Positions 26,159 through 38,700 of a DNA stretch of 64,000 nucleotides are shown piece after piece. How positions within the stretch are numbered: the stretch's first letter is position 1; each line of letters starts with the position of its first letter. Source of the stretch: Paraescarpia echinospica. Its lineage: Eukaryota > Annelida > Polychaeta > Sabellida > Siboglinidae. Below the pieces are notes generated by a model. The model ran no database searches. It saw only the letters and a program-made list of their open reading frames with translations, and was not told the origin of the DNA. Made by a program: the position numbers and the translations under genes. The stretch covers positions 9,095,284-9,159,283 of the forward strand of contig CM034536.1 of NCBI GenBank assembly GCA_020002185.1, in the 5' to 3' direction.

Positions 26159-26590
26159 CGAGTCCTGATCCTTAACCGACTCTCGCCTGGCTACGTAACT
26201 TCACCAGAACGATAGTCTGGCTCTGATTGGCCTTTCTGGATGTTATGCCATGAGAGCTGCCATCTATTGAATATGCATGCGATTAAAAGGCATTAAACTA
26301 CGAAAAAAGTTTAATGTCGGTTTATTTTTGTGTGGCATGCTTCAATATAAGTTTAATGTTGAATAGTTGTTATAGTATAGTATGATCTGATAAAAGTGTA
26401 CCCTTATTTAATTTGTTATTTCATTGTTGGCATGAGAGCCAAACACCGTCTCTACCCGAATCTGAGGTAAAGCCCCCTTCCGGTAACATTGGCTGGAGCT
26501 TAATAATCCAGGCCGTTGTGATGAGACAATGCTGCCACCTCACGGTGCCTGGATAATCGAGGCTAAACTCTTTGGTGTTATACACCTAAA
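26159..26590 (+). repeat. Dispersed repeat family B, copy 1
   Basis: About 430 bp that match the reverse complement of 46085-46515. Shared blocks include CGATAGTCTGGCTCT, TTATGCCATGAGAGCTGCCA, ATTAAAAGGCATTAAACTAC, TTGAATAGTTGTTATAGTAT, CTCTACCCGAATCTG, AATGCTGCCACC and GGATAATCGAG. Identity is high but broken by substitutions. No ORF, no RNA polymerase III box and no terminal inverted repeat were noticed. Confidence 0.85.
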
Positions 26591-28465
26591 AGAGGTAATA
26601 TTATAGACTAACCATTTGCAAGTACAGTCAAAATTGTCACGTCAGCGGTTAACTCAGAATGCGGTCTCAAAGTGGAAGATTCTAATAAAATGTCCGATAT
26701 CCTGGAGCCTGACATCTTGCCCATGGCGCAGATGCTTTACCAATATGCACGGAGCTGTGACGTCAGTTATGATGCGTCATATTCATAGCTTGACAAACGC
26801 CGGCTCATTTATTGGTTTCTCGTATTCTCATTCACAAGTTCGGTTACACTTATATGCATAAACAACTATTATAATGCCAACCATGTTTTACAAGTTACAA
26901 CAACAAAGCAAATTCGGCGATTATTTACGTCATAAACTGCTGTACTGGTTATGAGAATATGGGTATAAACATATCATACTATACATAGAAACGTCTAGTC
27001 TTACTGACTGAGAGTTGACAGACATCTGTTGGCCTATTAGAGGTAACGCTTGTTGGTCAAACATTGGGGTGAGTCTCAATACATCAGGCGAACTACGAGA
27101 TTTCTCAAGAATAAACTCTGAATGAACCACTGGTGCACATTGTTATTGATTTTTTTTAAATCTTGTAGGTCCAAAATGCATGTTCCCTTTAATTTACGAA
27201 AGACGATCATAACATATGTGGTTTAAAAAAATTAACTTAGAGAAAATAGATGGAGGAGAGAGCAAATAGAAGTTGTTAATACCCTAATACAAAAAATAGA
27301 TAATCGAGCGGAAACGAACAACTCGAAACACGTCCCAAAACACTCATTTGAATGGATGCTAGTATCATTATGGATCGTCCGATCCCAACGATCTTGATAT
27401 TGTTTGAAAACTTACGCTTTCTGCTATTCAACTATAGAAATGGTTCCCGATAATCATACCTAAAATAAACTATAAACGGACCTACACCCGTGCCTTTTCC
27501 GGTGTCTTAGACACTGCGAACAAAACTTGGTTCGTCGACGCAGTTCACCAATCTACCGATTGAGGCACCAATATCTGATTTTATGCTATAATTATGCAAG
27601 TAGCTTATATTTGGACAATGAGCAATATCATGGCAGTCTACAATGAGAGATTTTGTCCGCCATTTGGGAGGCTGGCATGTGTTTTGGCTTGGCGTGGCTC
27701 CAGAATACCGGACTAATCGTCCCATTTACGTACTTTTTTGAACAATGGGAATAGCGCGCGCTGGACCGTCTTGTCTTTAGCTGTCAAACGGCGGCTAAAC
27801 TGACATACTGGAAGTAGGCGTGATGTCACAATCACGGATATCAACCAACGCAACACGTGTTGACCCTTTGTCTCCGTTTGTTGGCGTACGTTATTGAAAC
27901 GTCACACCGACGTAGAGATATATCGGTTTCGCTGCCATAAAAGCGCGTCAGTTTCGCCGCTGTTTAACAGTGGGTGGAGCTTATAACATGAAATCAAGAA
28001 ATGGTGAAATGCGCATGTCTGAACCGATGCAAATGACGAAAACCGCGCCGAATCGGAAGGTTAGTACATCGTTAGGAACCGAACAAAACGCTGAAAACGG
28101 AACGACTGTAGGTCTGTTTATAGGTGTTCTATGAATGGTTACCGGAAATTCTAGATGACGCTAAAATAACAGAAAGTGCATCCTTTTAAATGATACCAAG
28201 ATCGTCGGGATAGGACGAGCCCTGAGGGTGCTAGCGTCCGTAGAATTTCATGTTTTGGACGTGTTTCGAGTTGTTAATTTTCCGCTCGCTTATGTATTTT
28301 TGCTAATACCGAAAAGAACCTTTAACCAGCGGCGACTTTTAAAAACAGTATGGACTTTATGTTTCTTCCCAAGGGGCCTACGCCAATCCATGAAAGTGTG
28401 GTTCCCGTGGTGCAAACCGTCTAGAAGTAAATTGTCAACATACCCTCCGCCGCACACACACATGA
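26591..28465. other. No recognised gene
   Basis: Short ORFs on both strands without recognisable domains. Somewhat CpG-richer around 27740-28060. Nothing firm. Confidence 0.45.
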
Positions 28466-28469
28466 TAGC

Positions 28470-28476
28470 GCACGTA

Positions 28477-28508
<32 letters not shown>

Positions 28509-28535
28509 CATAAAAACGCACACTCGCGCACGCTA
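28470..28535. repeat. (CACG)n-type microsatellite
   Basis: Several copies of CACG/CGCA between 28470 and 28510, with CA- and CG-rich edges. The ORFs of RTHARTH type here are compositional. Confidence 0.9.
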
Positions 28536-29041
28536 GCTCGATTACGTTTGGATTTGGAACCTTTTATTAAATGTGACACAACCGCTGAGCTAAAGTTACC
28601 TCCACGGGTCAACACCACCCAATGTTCTTAGGCAGTGCGTGGAGTGACAAAATATTGCACTTAGACCGGCTGGATTATACGCCTGGCCTTTTGATGTTCA
28701 GCGCGGTTGCGTGTTTCCCACATTTAAGACAGCCAATTCAGCGAACCCCATTTGTCATTTTGTCAAAATATGGACAGTGGGTATCTTATATCAAGTGCGT
28801 GTAGAATGTGATGGTTGAACGGTTGGGACATGACCGGGAATATCAAAATTTAAGAACGGTGGATGGGAAATTTATAAATAAATTTATGTTTGTGTAACTA
28901 TTGTTACAGCGTATGCTGCGTAATAAAGAACAACCTTCGTTAACATCAGACAAAAATATATGTTTTATTATATGTATGTATTCTATATAGCGGCTGAAAA
29001 AGGTAAACTTAGAATTACTAAGTTGGTAAGAACTGGGTATA
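28536..29041. other. No recognised gene
   Basis: AT-rich spacer before the LINE 3' tail. Confidence 0.4.
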
Positions 29042-31497
29042 TGATAATAATAATAATGACAAACTTCTATAGCGCCTAAATCCCCATGAATCTGAGCTCA
29101 GGGGCGCAACATACAAAAACAGTCGTCATTAGAGCAAGGGACCGTCGAAGGTTAGGGTGGGAATGCAATTTCAAATAAATAATTATTTAGTTTTTTACGG
29201 AAGGTATTTATAGTCTCAGATGATTTTAAAGCGATAGGGAGTTGATTCCAGATTTTTGGTGCAGCGTTTGCCGATATTAAGCTTGGTTTTCGGAACAAAA
29301 CGTCGACTGCTAATTAGAGATACTGATATTGTTTTAGCAGTAGATAAAGACAAATGACGCCGAATTCGGCGGAAATCACGTATATGGTAGAAACAGGATT
29401 TACATACTAGAGAAATGTTCTGCTTAAAGCTGAAATCACTGTCAATGGTAACACCTAGATTACGAACAGTATATGATGGTGATGTATCATTACCAAGCAA
29501 TTTAACTGGAAAGTAGTTAATAAGCTTGTTTCGTTGTTGTTTTGTGCCAATAATAATTAAATCAGTTTTATCTGGATTTAGTTTCAATTTACTTGCTTCC
29601 ATCCACAGCAAGATATCGGTGAGACAGTCATTTAAAGTTGATAGAGATGTATGTGTGTCAGTTGGTGAAAGTGATATATACATATGTGTGTCGTCAGCAT
29701 ACAAATGATGATTTATATTATGATTAGTTATGACTCGACTAAGGGATGTAGTGTATAAGCTAAACAGAACAGGGCCAAGGACAGAACCTTGTGAGACACC
29801 AAATGGAAGATGTTCTGGACAGTGAGCCAGATATGTTAATGCTTTGGTATCGGTCTGAAAAATATGAAGTAAACCACTGAAGAGCCATGCCAGATTTAAA
29901 TGTCTATGAAAGCGATGCAAAAGAACTTCGTGATCTATTGTATCAAAAGCAGATAGATCTAGTAAGGCGAGAGCAGTCAATTTGCTATTATCCATATTGC
30001 ATACAATGTCATTGTGTATTTTAAGAAGAGCCGTCTCAGTTGAATGAAATCGCTTATATGCAGATTGTAGATCATTTTATAAATGCTGTGAATAAATGTG
30101 TTCATGGAGTCGATTTGCAACAACCTACTCCAATATTTTCGACAGAAAATTAAGATTTGAGATAGGACGGTAATTTGTAAGGTCATTTTTGCACATACTT
30201 TGTTTTTTAATAAGAGCATTGACAAGAGCTTGCTTGAATTCGTATTTCGTATTGACATATTTATAATATTTGTAATAGGGTAAACCAGTTGATCAATGCA
30301 AATCTTCAGTAGAAATGTTGGAAAAGGATCAAGACCACACGATTTGACACTTTTGTATGATAGTGCGAACCTTACTTGTAGTTGCAGGTGCAGGTGCAGG
30401 TGTAAAACATTGCAGTGTATTATCAACAATCGACTGTTCAGTAAACTTGTAATCAACGTCATTAATAACAAAACGTGATCGATTGTAGGCAATCTTATCC
30501 GTGAAATATTTTGAAAACATGCTGCATAATGTAAGCAATAAAGAGGTATCAGGCAATACTTTTGGTTTCTCCCGAAGAAGGGCAATATTGGTGGATTTCC
30601 ACATTTGGCAAGGTTTTTCTGATTTTTTTTATATCAAATTCGTATAATAATCAGATTTTGCTTTTGACATCATGTGGTTGCACAGATGTAACTGCTTAGT
30701 ATAGCGGATCCGATCAATGGATGAACGGGTAAGTCGCCAAATTCTTTCAAGTCTAGTGACATCCATGGTGACGGTGGACGAACTTTTTTTTTTGGGGGGG
30801 CATGTTTATTAAGAAGATTACTTAGTGTAACGTAGTACTGGTTTACTAGCGCACACAGTGTAGTTTTTGGATGAATTAAGAGATCTGAATTTGCAAGGTC
30901 CTCACGAAGAATGTCTATATTAATGTCATGTATCGGTTGGAAAGTAATAAATTGTTGTGCTGGTCTGGACTCGACTCTGAGACACAGATCAACAATTACA
31001 GTGTGATGATCTGATAATCCACCAGTAACAGATACCGCCTTGATGGTATTGCAATTTGACCTAGTGATAAACAAGTCGAGACAATGCCCATGGATATGAG
31101 TAGGGAATGTGACATTATGTTGTAAGTCAGATGTTTGAAGTGCATCCATGAATAACCTAGCATTAAGGATAGGTAAATCAAGATGGATATGGAAATCACT
31201 AAAACCTATATAAGAATACATAATGCCTCGAACCTGTGGTATACAGGTGAATGAAGGATATCTACCTTGAACAAATCAGAAACTAGAAATGCGACACCAC
31301 CACCTCTACCTGACTGGGGTGGATGATGGTGTAGAGAAAAGCCAGGAGGAGTGATGTCAGCAAGACAGGAGACAGTATCATTTATTGTCAACCATGTCTC
31401 AGTCATTGCTAAAATATCAATATGTTTTGATGCTATTAAATCAGAAAGGGCTGCAGATTTGTGACAAACAGATCTAAGATTGGTAGTCGCCCAGCAT
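29042..31497 (-). mobile_element. 5'-truncated, internally deleted CR1/L2-like LINE
   Basis: On the minus strand it starts abruptly near 31497 inside the endonuclease (ATTNLRSVCHKSAALSD, then AMTETWLTINDT). It continues with FSDFHIHLDLP and SDHHTVIVDL to about 30670. The polymerase has a damaged motif A (LALLDLSAFDTIDHEVLL), FGVSQGSVLGPVLFSLY, and YADD at 29690-29701 followed by NLGVTIDSDFSFKQN. Near 29300 the frame jumps from SSR directly to FVPKTK. Comparison with the related copy at 48230-51316 shows loss of about 80 residues between SSRLDYCN and YVPKVK. The 3' end has a TGAGCTCAG..GGCGCTATAG segment and an ATT-type tail (29042-29057). It belongs to the same family as the LINE in the RAR intron. 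Confidence 0.9.
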
Positions 31498-33477
31498 ATG
31501 TTATGAGATTCGAGGTTATGCGTGATAACAGTTTATCGAGTTATTCTGGTGGCACTCATACAATGGACAAAACTATTCCAGCGGCATTATTGCGATTCAC
31601 GCGTAATATTGTATCAATCGAGTTAATTAATCCCGAGTCTTTCTGTTACGTTGAATGCCCGAGTCAGCAATCGCCAAGTGAACCAAAGTTCACGAAAGGT
31701 CACAGGCTGCGTCTAAGGGGGGCAGTGTCACAAGTTTATGTGGAATGGCAACAATAGCGTCATCCGGGCGTGAGAGTTTACATTCGTCGAAGCTCCGTGA
31801 TTAACAGTGGTAGTGGACTCGACGTTTTCGTGTCCAACACAATGTTCGCTATTTGTTAAAAAAAAAACCTCAGTCTGTAATACCATAAAGAAGGAGAAAT
31901 GATCAATTCAACAATAATTTATTATAGTATGAATCTCACAAAAATGGAAGTTCTTGTGTAGTGCGGTTCCCACACTGCACCACAAAAAGTACGTTATTGT
32001 TCCACACTTGGGGAAGCGTTGCAAGCCACATTGCAATAATTGTAGGACGACAACTCGTTCAACTTAGATATCCAGCACTGTTAACAGCCAGCGAAGCTTA
32101 TTCATTATTACAGCTATCTATTTACGTGGGGTGAACGAAATTGACTAAGTTTCGAAACGGCAGCAAATGGACTCGAAACTCGATCTCTTCGATTGAGAGT
32201 CCGATGTATATACACGGTTATAATATGAAACAGAGAAAGTGGGAGGGCGGATTTGCCTGGTTTACAATGTATTTAAGAATCTCCCATCCTGTCCCCGACC
32301 AGAGGTCAAAGACAGCTCGGTTTGCTAAACATCCATTTATTTCTTAGGCATACCCTGTTTAACCAGGAGCGTGTCCCCTCGTAAGAGTGAATATAATTCA
32401 CGAATATTCACGACGTTTTTTGTGTTCGCTCTTACGTGTAGTTGATGTATCCAGAGCGTCACGGTGTGCATACGTCACAATCGAGTTTTTTGCACGTGAT
32501 CTCCGTCAAGCTTTGTCTTCGCCAACCAAGTTATTAATGGTTATGCACGTAAATCGCATTACTATTGCGACATGACATCTCGTAAATAAAACGGTCTCGC
32601 ACACACCTGTCATTTTGCCTTGTGTTTTTGTCATAAAGAAACACTTTTGTGACCAGAATTTCAACAAAATATTCGACGGAATGTCCGAACGCATCACGTG
32701 TTTTCTGATGGCTTGACGGGGGTTTTGCTAGGCAACAGGTGATGGATAGATTAATTGTTCACAAGGTCTTTCGTGTTTTGTGAGATTGTTCCCGTCATTT
32801 ACGCGGCGTCAACCATATAGGCCTGCATAGATGTTTTGTAGGGTCTATTCTTTCCATCAGAGATCGTAAATTTAAGTTCTTTGATTCCGTCGACAGAATA
32901 AACGCTTCGACAATCCACTCTTCCTGTATTCTGACGATAGTGTGAGTGTTGATTTTACGCTCATTGATCGTTCTCAACCAGATATTGACGTTCTATCGTT
33001 ATTCTTCCAAGGGGTATAATTACATTTAACAACGCGCGTATCAGTGCATAGCAACGTATCTGTGTTTCCGTTTACCAATAATCTTACATCTCGCTAATTA
33101 TAGACACAGAGTTGCAAACGTATAAACAAAATGAGTCAACATTTAGAAATCAATAAGATGTAGGTTGCTTCATTCAGCAAAATAATTGATAATTGTCCAG
33201 TCATAGCTGCATAATTATTGATACCCGTTTGTCATTAAACTACACCTACGGATTGCATAAACACGTACGTCTAACGTATACTTAAAGCGTATTTAATCGG
33301 GGGGTTTAGCCCGATGCGTCGACATTATTTATTGTCGTTCTATTTAGTTATCTACTGCGTGTCGACAAGAAAAATAGGAATGTTTTTATTTAGGTTGAAC
33401 TTTAAAGTCGGATATAATTATAACATTGTGGGTGTTTTAATGTCGCTGCAAAAGTACACTATCACTATGCCGTCGAT
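31498..33477. other. No recognised gene
   Basis: The ORF at 31461-31757 (+) overlaps the truncated LINE end and has no known domain. A sequence AGAGGTCAAAGACAG at about 32301 resembles a loose direct repeat of nuclear-receptor half-sites, but such matches are common by chance. Confidence 0.4.
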
Positions 33478-33479
33478 TT

Positions 33480-34085
33480 GAAATCGCCCTCTCCCTCTCT
33501 CACTCCCTCACTCCCTCCCTCTATCCCTCTCTCCCTCTCTCCCTCCCTCCCTCTCTCTCTCTCTCCCTCTCTCCCTCTCTCCCTCTCTCCCTCTCTCCCT
33601 CTCTCCCTTTCTCCCTCTCTCCTTCTCTCCCTCTCTCTCCCCCTCTCCTTCTCTCCCACTCTCTACCTATCTCCCTCTCTCCTTCTCTCTCCCTATCTCC
33701 CTATCTCCCTCTCTCCCTCTCTCCCTCTCTCCCTCTCTCCCCTCTCTTCCTCTCCCCCTCCTCTCCCCTCTCCCTCTCCCTCCCTCTCTCTCCTCCTCTC
33801 CCTCCTCCTCCCTCTCCCCTCTCTCTCCTCTCTCTCCCTCTCTCTCCTCTCCTCTCTCCTCACTCTCTCCTCTCCCTCTATCTCCCTCTCCTTCTCTCCT
33901 CTCTCCTCTCCTCTACCTATCTCCCTCTCCTCTCCCTCTCCCTCTCTCCCTCTCTCCTTCTCTCCCTCTCACCCTCTCAACCTCTCTCCCTCTCCCCTTC
34001 TCTCTCACTCTCCACCTATCTCCCTCTCTCCTTCTCTCTCTCCCTATTTCCCTCTCTCCATCTTTCTCCCTTCCCCCTCTCCACT
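33480..34085 (+). repeat. CT-rich (CTCCCTCT) block
   Basis: About 600 bp of pyrimidine-only sequence built of CTCTCCCTCTCC units. Spurious long SPSLPLSLSP ORF. Confidence 0.98.
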
Positions 34086-34687
34086 AAACTAAACGTCAAC
34101 TCGTTAACAACAACACACCCACGTAGCAACTTATCAGTTGCAACAGCGTCGATAGAATGAGTAGATTGCGTCATGACGTGTTTACAGCCGTTTGCCGAGT
34201 CGAGCTCTTCTCACCAAGCCGGTTACGTAACGACACAAGCTGTTAGTCATCTGGCTCGCGTCAACTCAGGTGAATGCGGGTGACTACCCACACGGTCCCA
34301 CTCACAAGACCATCTGCCCCCGGAGACGAGTGGACGGCCAGGCGGGGCAGTGTCCAATAATCCTTGCATAATTTATCGATCTTATTTGCGCAGGCGAATT
34401 TGCGACTGAAATCGAATGAAAAACGCGTCGTGTGGATCGTGTGTATAATCTCTGGCGGGACGATACCTAAGTAAACCACTGCCATCGCTGTTGTTTTCGG
34501 CTTTACTGTTGTCGTGGTGTTTCTTCGTAGTTGTTATTGTTATTCTGTTGTTATTGTTATTATGTTGTTATTGTCGTCGTTGCTGGTGTTATCACACACG
34601 TTTCCGGTAATTTTAGATGTTTTTGAATATGTATAAATATTATGTTTTACTTCCAATGCGACAAACTAAAAATTGAAGACGATCGAG
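34086..34687. other. No recognised gene
   Basis: Includes a TTGTTATTGTTATTATG-type imperfect repeat at about 34530-34570. Nothing else is supported. Confidence 0.4.
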
Positions 34688-34751
34688 TATCTGGACCACT
34701 GTACAGTTTATTTGGACCACTGTACAGCTTATCTGGACCACTGTACAGTTC
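34688..34751 (+). repeat. 21-bp tandem repeat, three copies
   Basis: The unit is TTATCTGGACCACTGTACAG plus T or C, occurring three times in a row. Each unit carries the palindrome CTGTACAG preceded by GGACCA. Confidence 0.9.
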
Positions 34752-35880
34752 AAAACTGGTATAAAAAGTAAAGATAAGTTCTTATATAACGTAGTGTCCA
34801 GTCCTTGTAGAACTTCTCAGAGCGCATTACACTTCACTCCCTGGTAGACCTGCTCAATCGGACACCATCTCGACTTCTCAGGGAAGCATTCAGCCACGCT
34901 GCAATTACTATGCGAAGACTATTTGTAGATAAATATCCATCAAAGGCAAATAGAATGTGCTTTGTCTGTCAGTGTCAGCATAGATTGCGTTCATACTCCC
35001 CGAACTGTTTCAATTGAACAAACGTCGATGTTTCCACTAAGAAAAAAAACAAATAAGTGCATATACGTGGGCATGTTTTTCTGGGGAAATAATATTTATG
35101 GCTGCACAAACAAAACGGGTTCTCCTACGCTGATGTGTCATTGCCATCGTCAAACACGTATGTCACTGGTGATCACAAAATATATGAGGCCAATACAAAA
35201 TCTCTATGAAATACTCTCAACAACGTAGGCCCTATTACATGCGGACGGTCCTCTAATGGTATTTGATCTAAAACCCAGCGGAAACTCTTGTCTGGCTACT
35301 CTGTGTACTGTCAATGGACACATATGGTGGACTGGGCAGCGACAAGTTAATACATTAACATTAATTTGGAATAGATGAATACTTTATTATTTTGCATAGG
35401 ACCTATTGTGGCGCCAACTTCGTCGCGTGACGAAGAAGATGAATGATGATAACAATACGACAATGATATATATGTTTCTCGTCGGACATTGGTATTTTGT
35501 GGTTTTTCGCTTGATGGTGCCTATTTTTACACAAAAGTACACGATTTGTGAATGTATCATTCAATACGGCTGTTGGCGGTTTTTGTTTTCCACTGCCCGT
35601 CATTTCAGAGTATATCACGTGGTTAGTTGTTGAAAATAATGATATTTCTAAAATAGTATCACTAACTGTAAATTACAAACTCTATCAAATAACATCACCA
35701 AATTAAAACTCGACGTTTAAATTTTTCAGCGCACAAAACAGGTTTCGAAAATACAAGGCCACTAGCAGCAAACCAACACGCGTAGGTCCTGTTTAATCTA
35801 TAACAACCTCTGTGTGTGTGTGTAATGTATACACAGCCGTAAATAATATTCCCAATGCGGCGTCGACGCCGATTCTGAGC
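34752..35880. other. No recognised gene
   Basis: AT-rich with short ORFs (for example 34962-35228) that match no known domain. Confidence 0.4.
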
Positions 35881-36119
35881 CGACCCCCTAACGCTTGACC
35901 ACGCAATGGCGTTTATTGGGAGAAGTGTTGCATAATGGTGCTGTAGGCGGACCGGTGTCCGGCGTGGGCCTGGCCTGACGACGCTCTCCTTGCCCGGGTC
36001 AGCGTTCAGAACTCGTCACCATAACAAAGGGGCGAGCCAGCGCCCAGGAGTGAGAGACCAGCGGACAATTGAGGCTGCCCGTGCCGTGGGTTCGGATGAA
36101 GACGACGCAGCGGAAACAG
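35880..36119 (+). other. Candidate 5' noncoding exon/promoter region (possibly of RAR)
   Basis: A GC- and CpG-rich patch ends in a strong donor CGGAAACAG|GTAAGA at 36119/36120. The reading frame that would continue into the RAR exon at 44706 has a stop (TGA) 19 nt before this donor. If spliced to that exon it would therefore be leader sequence, with translation starting at 44770. A short ATG ORF (ATGAAGACGACGCAGCGG) would then become an upstream ORF ending inside exon 44706-44875. The transcription start is not identified. It could equally belong to another transcript. Confidence 0.3.
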
Positions 36120-37195
36120 GTAAGATCCCACCTCGTCGAGCGGATTTCTCCAGATGATCGTTTATGTGCACATCACGACGTCAGCACGGGAACCAGGGAG
36201 AAAGAGTTTGCGCGGACGCGGAAGGGAGTGACGGGGAGAAATCAGCCATGTAGAACTTCCCAGGGGATATCGGTCAGTATTCAGGTCAATGTGCTGGGGA
36301 TGGTTATAAATAGAGCGTCAGAATCTGACAGAGATTGCGTGAGTCGTGGGTCAGTGTAGTGGTGAGCGTTGTTGTCGTGGGTTGAAGGGACGGGCGACGA
36401 TTCCATTAGTCAGAGCATTAGTGACGGACTCAGGTACACCAGCGCAGGTATGCGCTGAAGACTCTCGCATCGTACTCACACAAGTGCTGCTTGTTCCGGT
36501 AAGTGAAACGGTAGATGTGTCCCGATTCCAAATCGCGGAATGCAGTGTTTAAAAGTAGTTTAGCACCGCGAAGTTCCAACAGTGTGTAGACAAGCGTATA
36601 CCTATTTTCTACAATTGGAATGTGTCACATACACTTTGAATGTCATGTGACGATGCAGTTAAAATGTTGGTAATGTCTTGTTAACGACAGTGGGTATTAT
36701 TAGTCGATATTCTTAATTATGTGACACTGTGCGACATTTGTACATTTATATTTTCTTGATGTTGATTTTACATACATGTATATAACACAGGAATATATAA
36801 AACAAAATCTACAATTGTGTAACTATTTCTAAAATAGTATAGAATAGGCCCTAAACAGCGGTTCCGAAGCATTATAAGAAAACTGTATACTTTTTAGCAA
36901 TCGGTATTGCTAATTTCTGCTGTGTTATCTGATGCTAGACGACTGCTATAAATCCTCGTGTTCAATCAATAGACCTACTTCAATCATCTTTAGATTGTGG
37001 AGCGGACACATTTATGAAGTAACACAAGCTGTCATGAATGTGTCCGATAACGTAATGCTCCATCCTAATTGGTGCTTATGTCACCAGATTGTTTCGGTTT
37101 TGAGAAGGTCTTGTTATCATAGTATATATATATGTACACATGTGCGCACGGATTAAATGTACCAGACAAATTAAATTATAATTAAACATACTGGT
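36120..37195. other. No recognised gene
   Basis: Possible RAR intron 1 if the 36119 donor is real. No repeat or coding feature noticed. Confidence 0.35.
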
Positions 37196-37291
37196 GCACA
37201 CACACTCCACCCCACAGACAAACACATAAACATACGCACGCACACACGCACGCACGCACACACACACACACACACACACCACACACACACA
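37196..37291. repeat. CA-rich microsatellite
   Basis: Interrupted (CA)n with CGCA variants. Confidence 0.95.
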
Positions 37292-38590
37292 CTTAATCGG
37301 TTTTATTAATTCTCACCACTCAACGGTGTGGAATTGTCCATAAAAAGTAAAGATGGATTGGTTAGTTTAGTTTTGGGCTTTGGCAGTTCTTCGAAGGAAA
37401 ACTCTGATCTGTTCTTGTCGCTGTCGCTTACTCTGCTGTACACACTTCAACGAACGTCGTAACGATGTAGGAATGTGAGCGTGTATTAAGCATATTTTGC
37501 TGTTCACTGTTGCTTGTAGAACTAGCTTAAACTTGCATGCACCCACCCGTGCAGCGGAGCAACAAGCCAAGAGCAGCAGGTGCCACCATTACAATATTTT
37601 GAACGTAAATTCGTTCCCATAACCGTTTAATTTCAACGGTCACCAATTATACGGTATTGCATGTAACTTTTAACAAACTCCACAGTAGCGCCTCCTGATG
37701 ACTGACTGCCAAGTCAATGTCTTCAGTGGAATAAAAAACCTCCAAATAACTATGTTTTTTACAAATGCATCGCCAGTTGGTAGATCAGAAGTGATGGCCA
37801 AAAGATGCTCCAAAGTCAGCGTATTGTTATAGATAACGGTCAATATTATGGGTTTAAACACAAAAGAAGAAGCGCTGTAGGCCTTCTAACTGTTTGTGAA
37901 ACTTATAAAATATGCAAAAGAGTCCGTTTAAAACATTACATCTACAAAATGGAGTACGAATAAAGTCTCTTGGTGGCTGACAGGTGACGATCAAACCGAC
38001 GTTTCATATTTTGTGAAATGTTGTAAGAATAATGCTGCCACCGCACTGCAGCCTCTAATTTGCCAAATTACTTTTCTTATGACAAAAGATAAACATTAAT
38101 ATTATTTTATGTTCACCGTGTCTCTACAAATCCGCTCTATTAACCACATTTCATTATAGGCCTACGAACAAAAATGCTCCTCCCCGAGTGGCCATACTGT
38201 GGTTTACGCTCAGACACAGAAGACGGTTTCCGAAGGATTCTCAATTGGCGTTTGTCATCACATAAAATTTAATGTGAGCAGATTTTTCGCAACGCACGTT
38301 ACGTAAAATTCCCCCATGACATCGACGTACGGTCTACTATGCTCGGAACAATCGCAGAAAACGCGAGTGACGTTGCGAACAATCAAATAACATATTTTGC
38401 ATTTAACATCCGGTACAAACGCCTAACTGGCAAGAACCTTTAACCTAAGGGGAATCTCGAAAAAAAATTAAAACGTTACTTTTCTTCAGAGGTGTCGTAA
38501 ATTCACCCCTGAACGTTTGGCGCCCGAGATGAAAACGTCTAGGAGGAAAACGTAAACATACCCGGATGCGTACACTCACGCACGCACGTA
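37292..38590. other. No recognised gene
   Basis: Short ORFs only, for example 37367-37570 and 37670-37861 on the minus strand, without known domains. Confidence 0.4.
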
Positions 38591-38591
38591 G

Positions 38592-38683
<92 letters not shown>

Positions 38684-38700
38684 GCACGCACGCACACACG
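38591..38700. repeat. (CA)n microsatellite
   Basis: About 46 CA units with a CACG-rich right edge. Confidence 0.98.
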
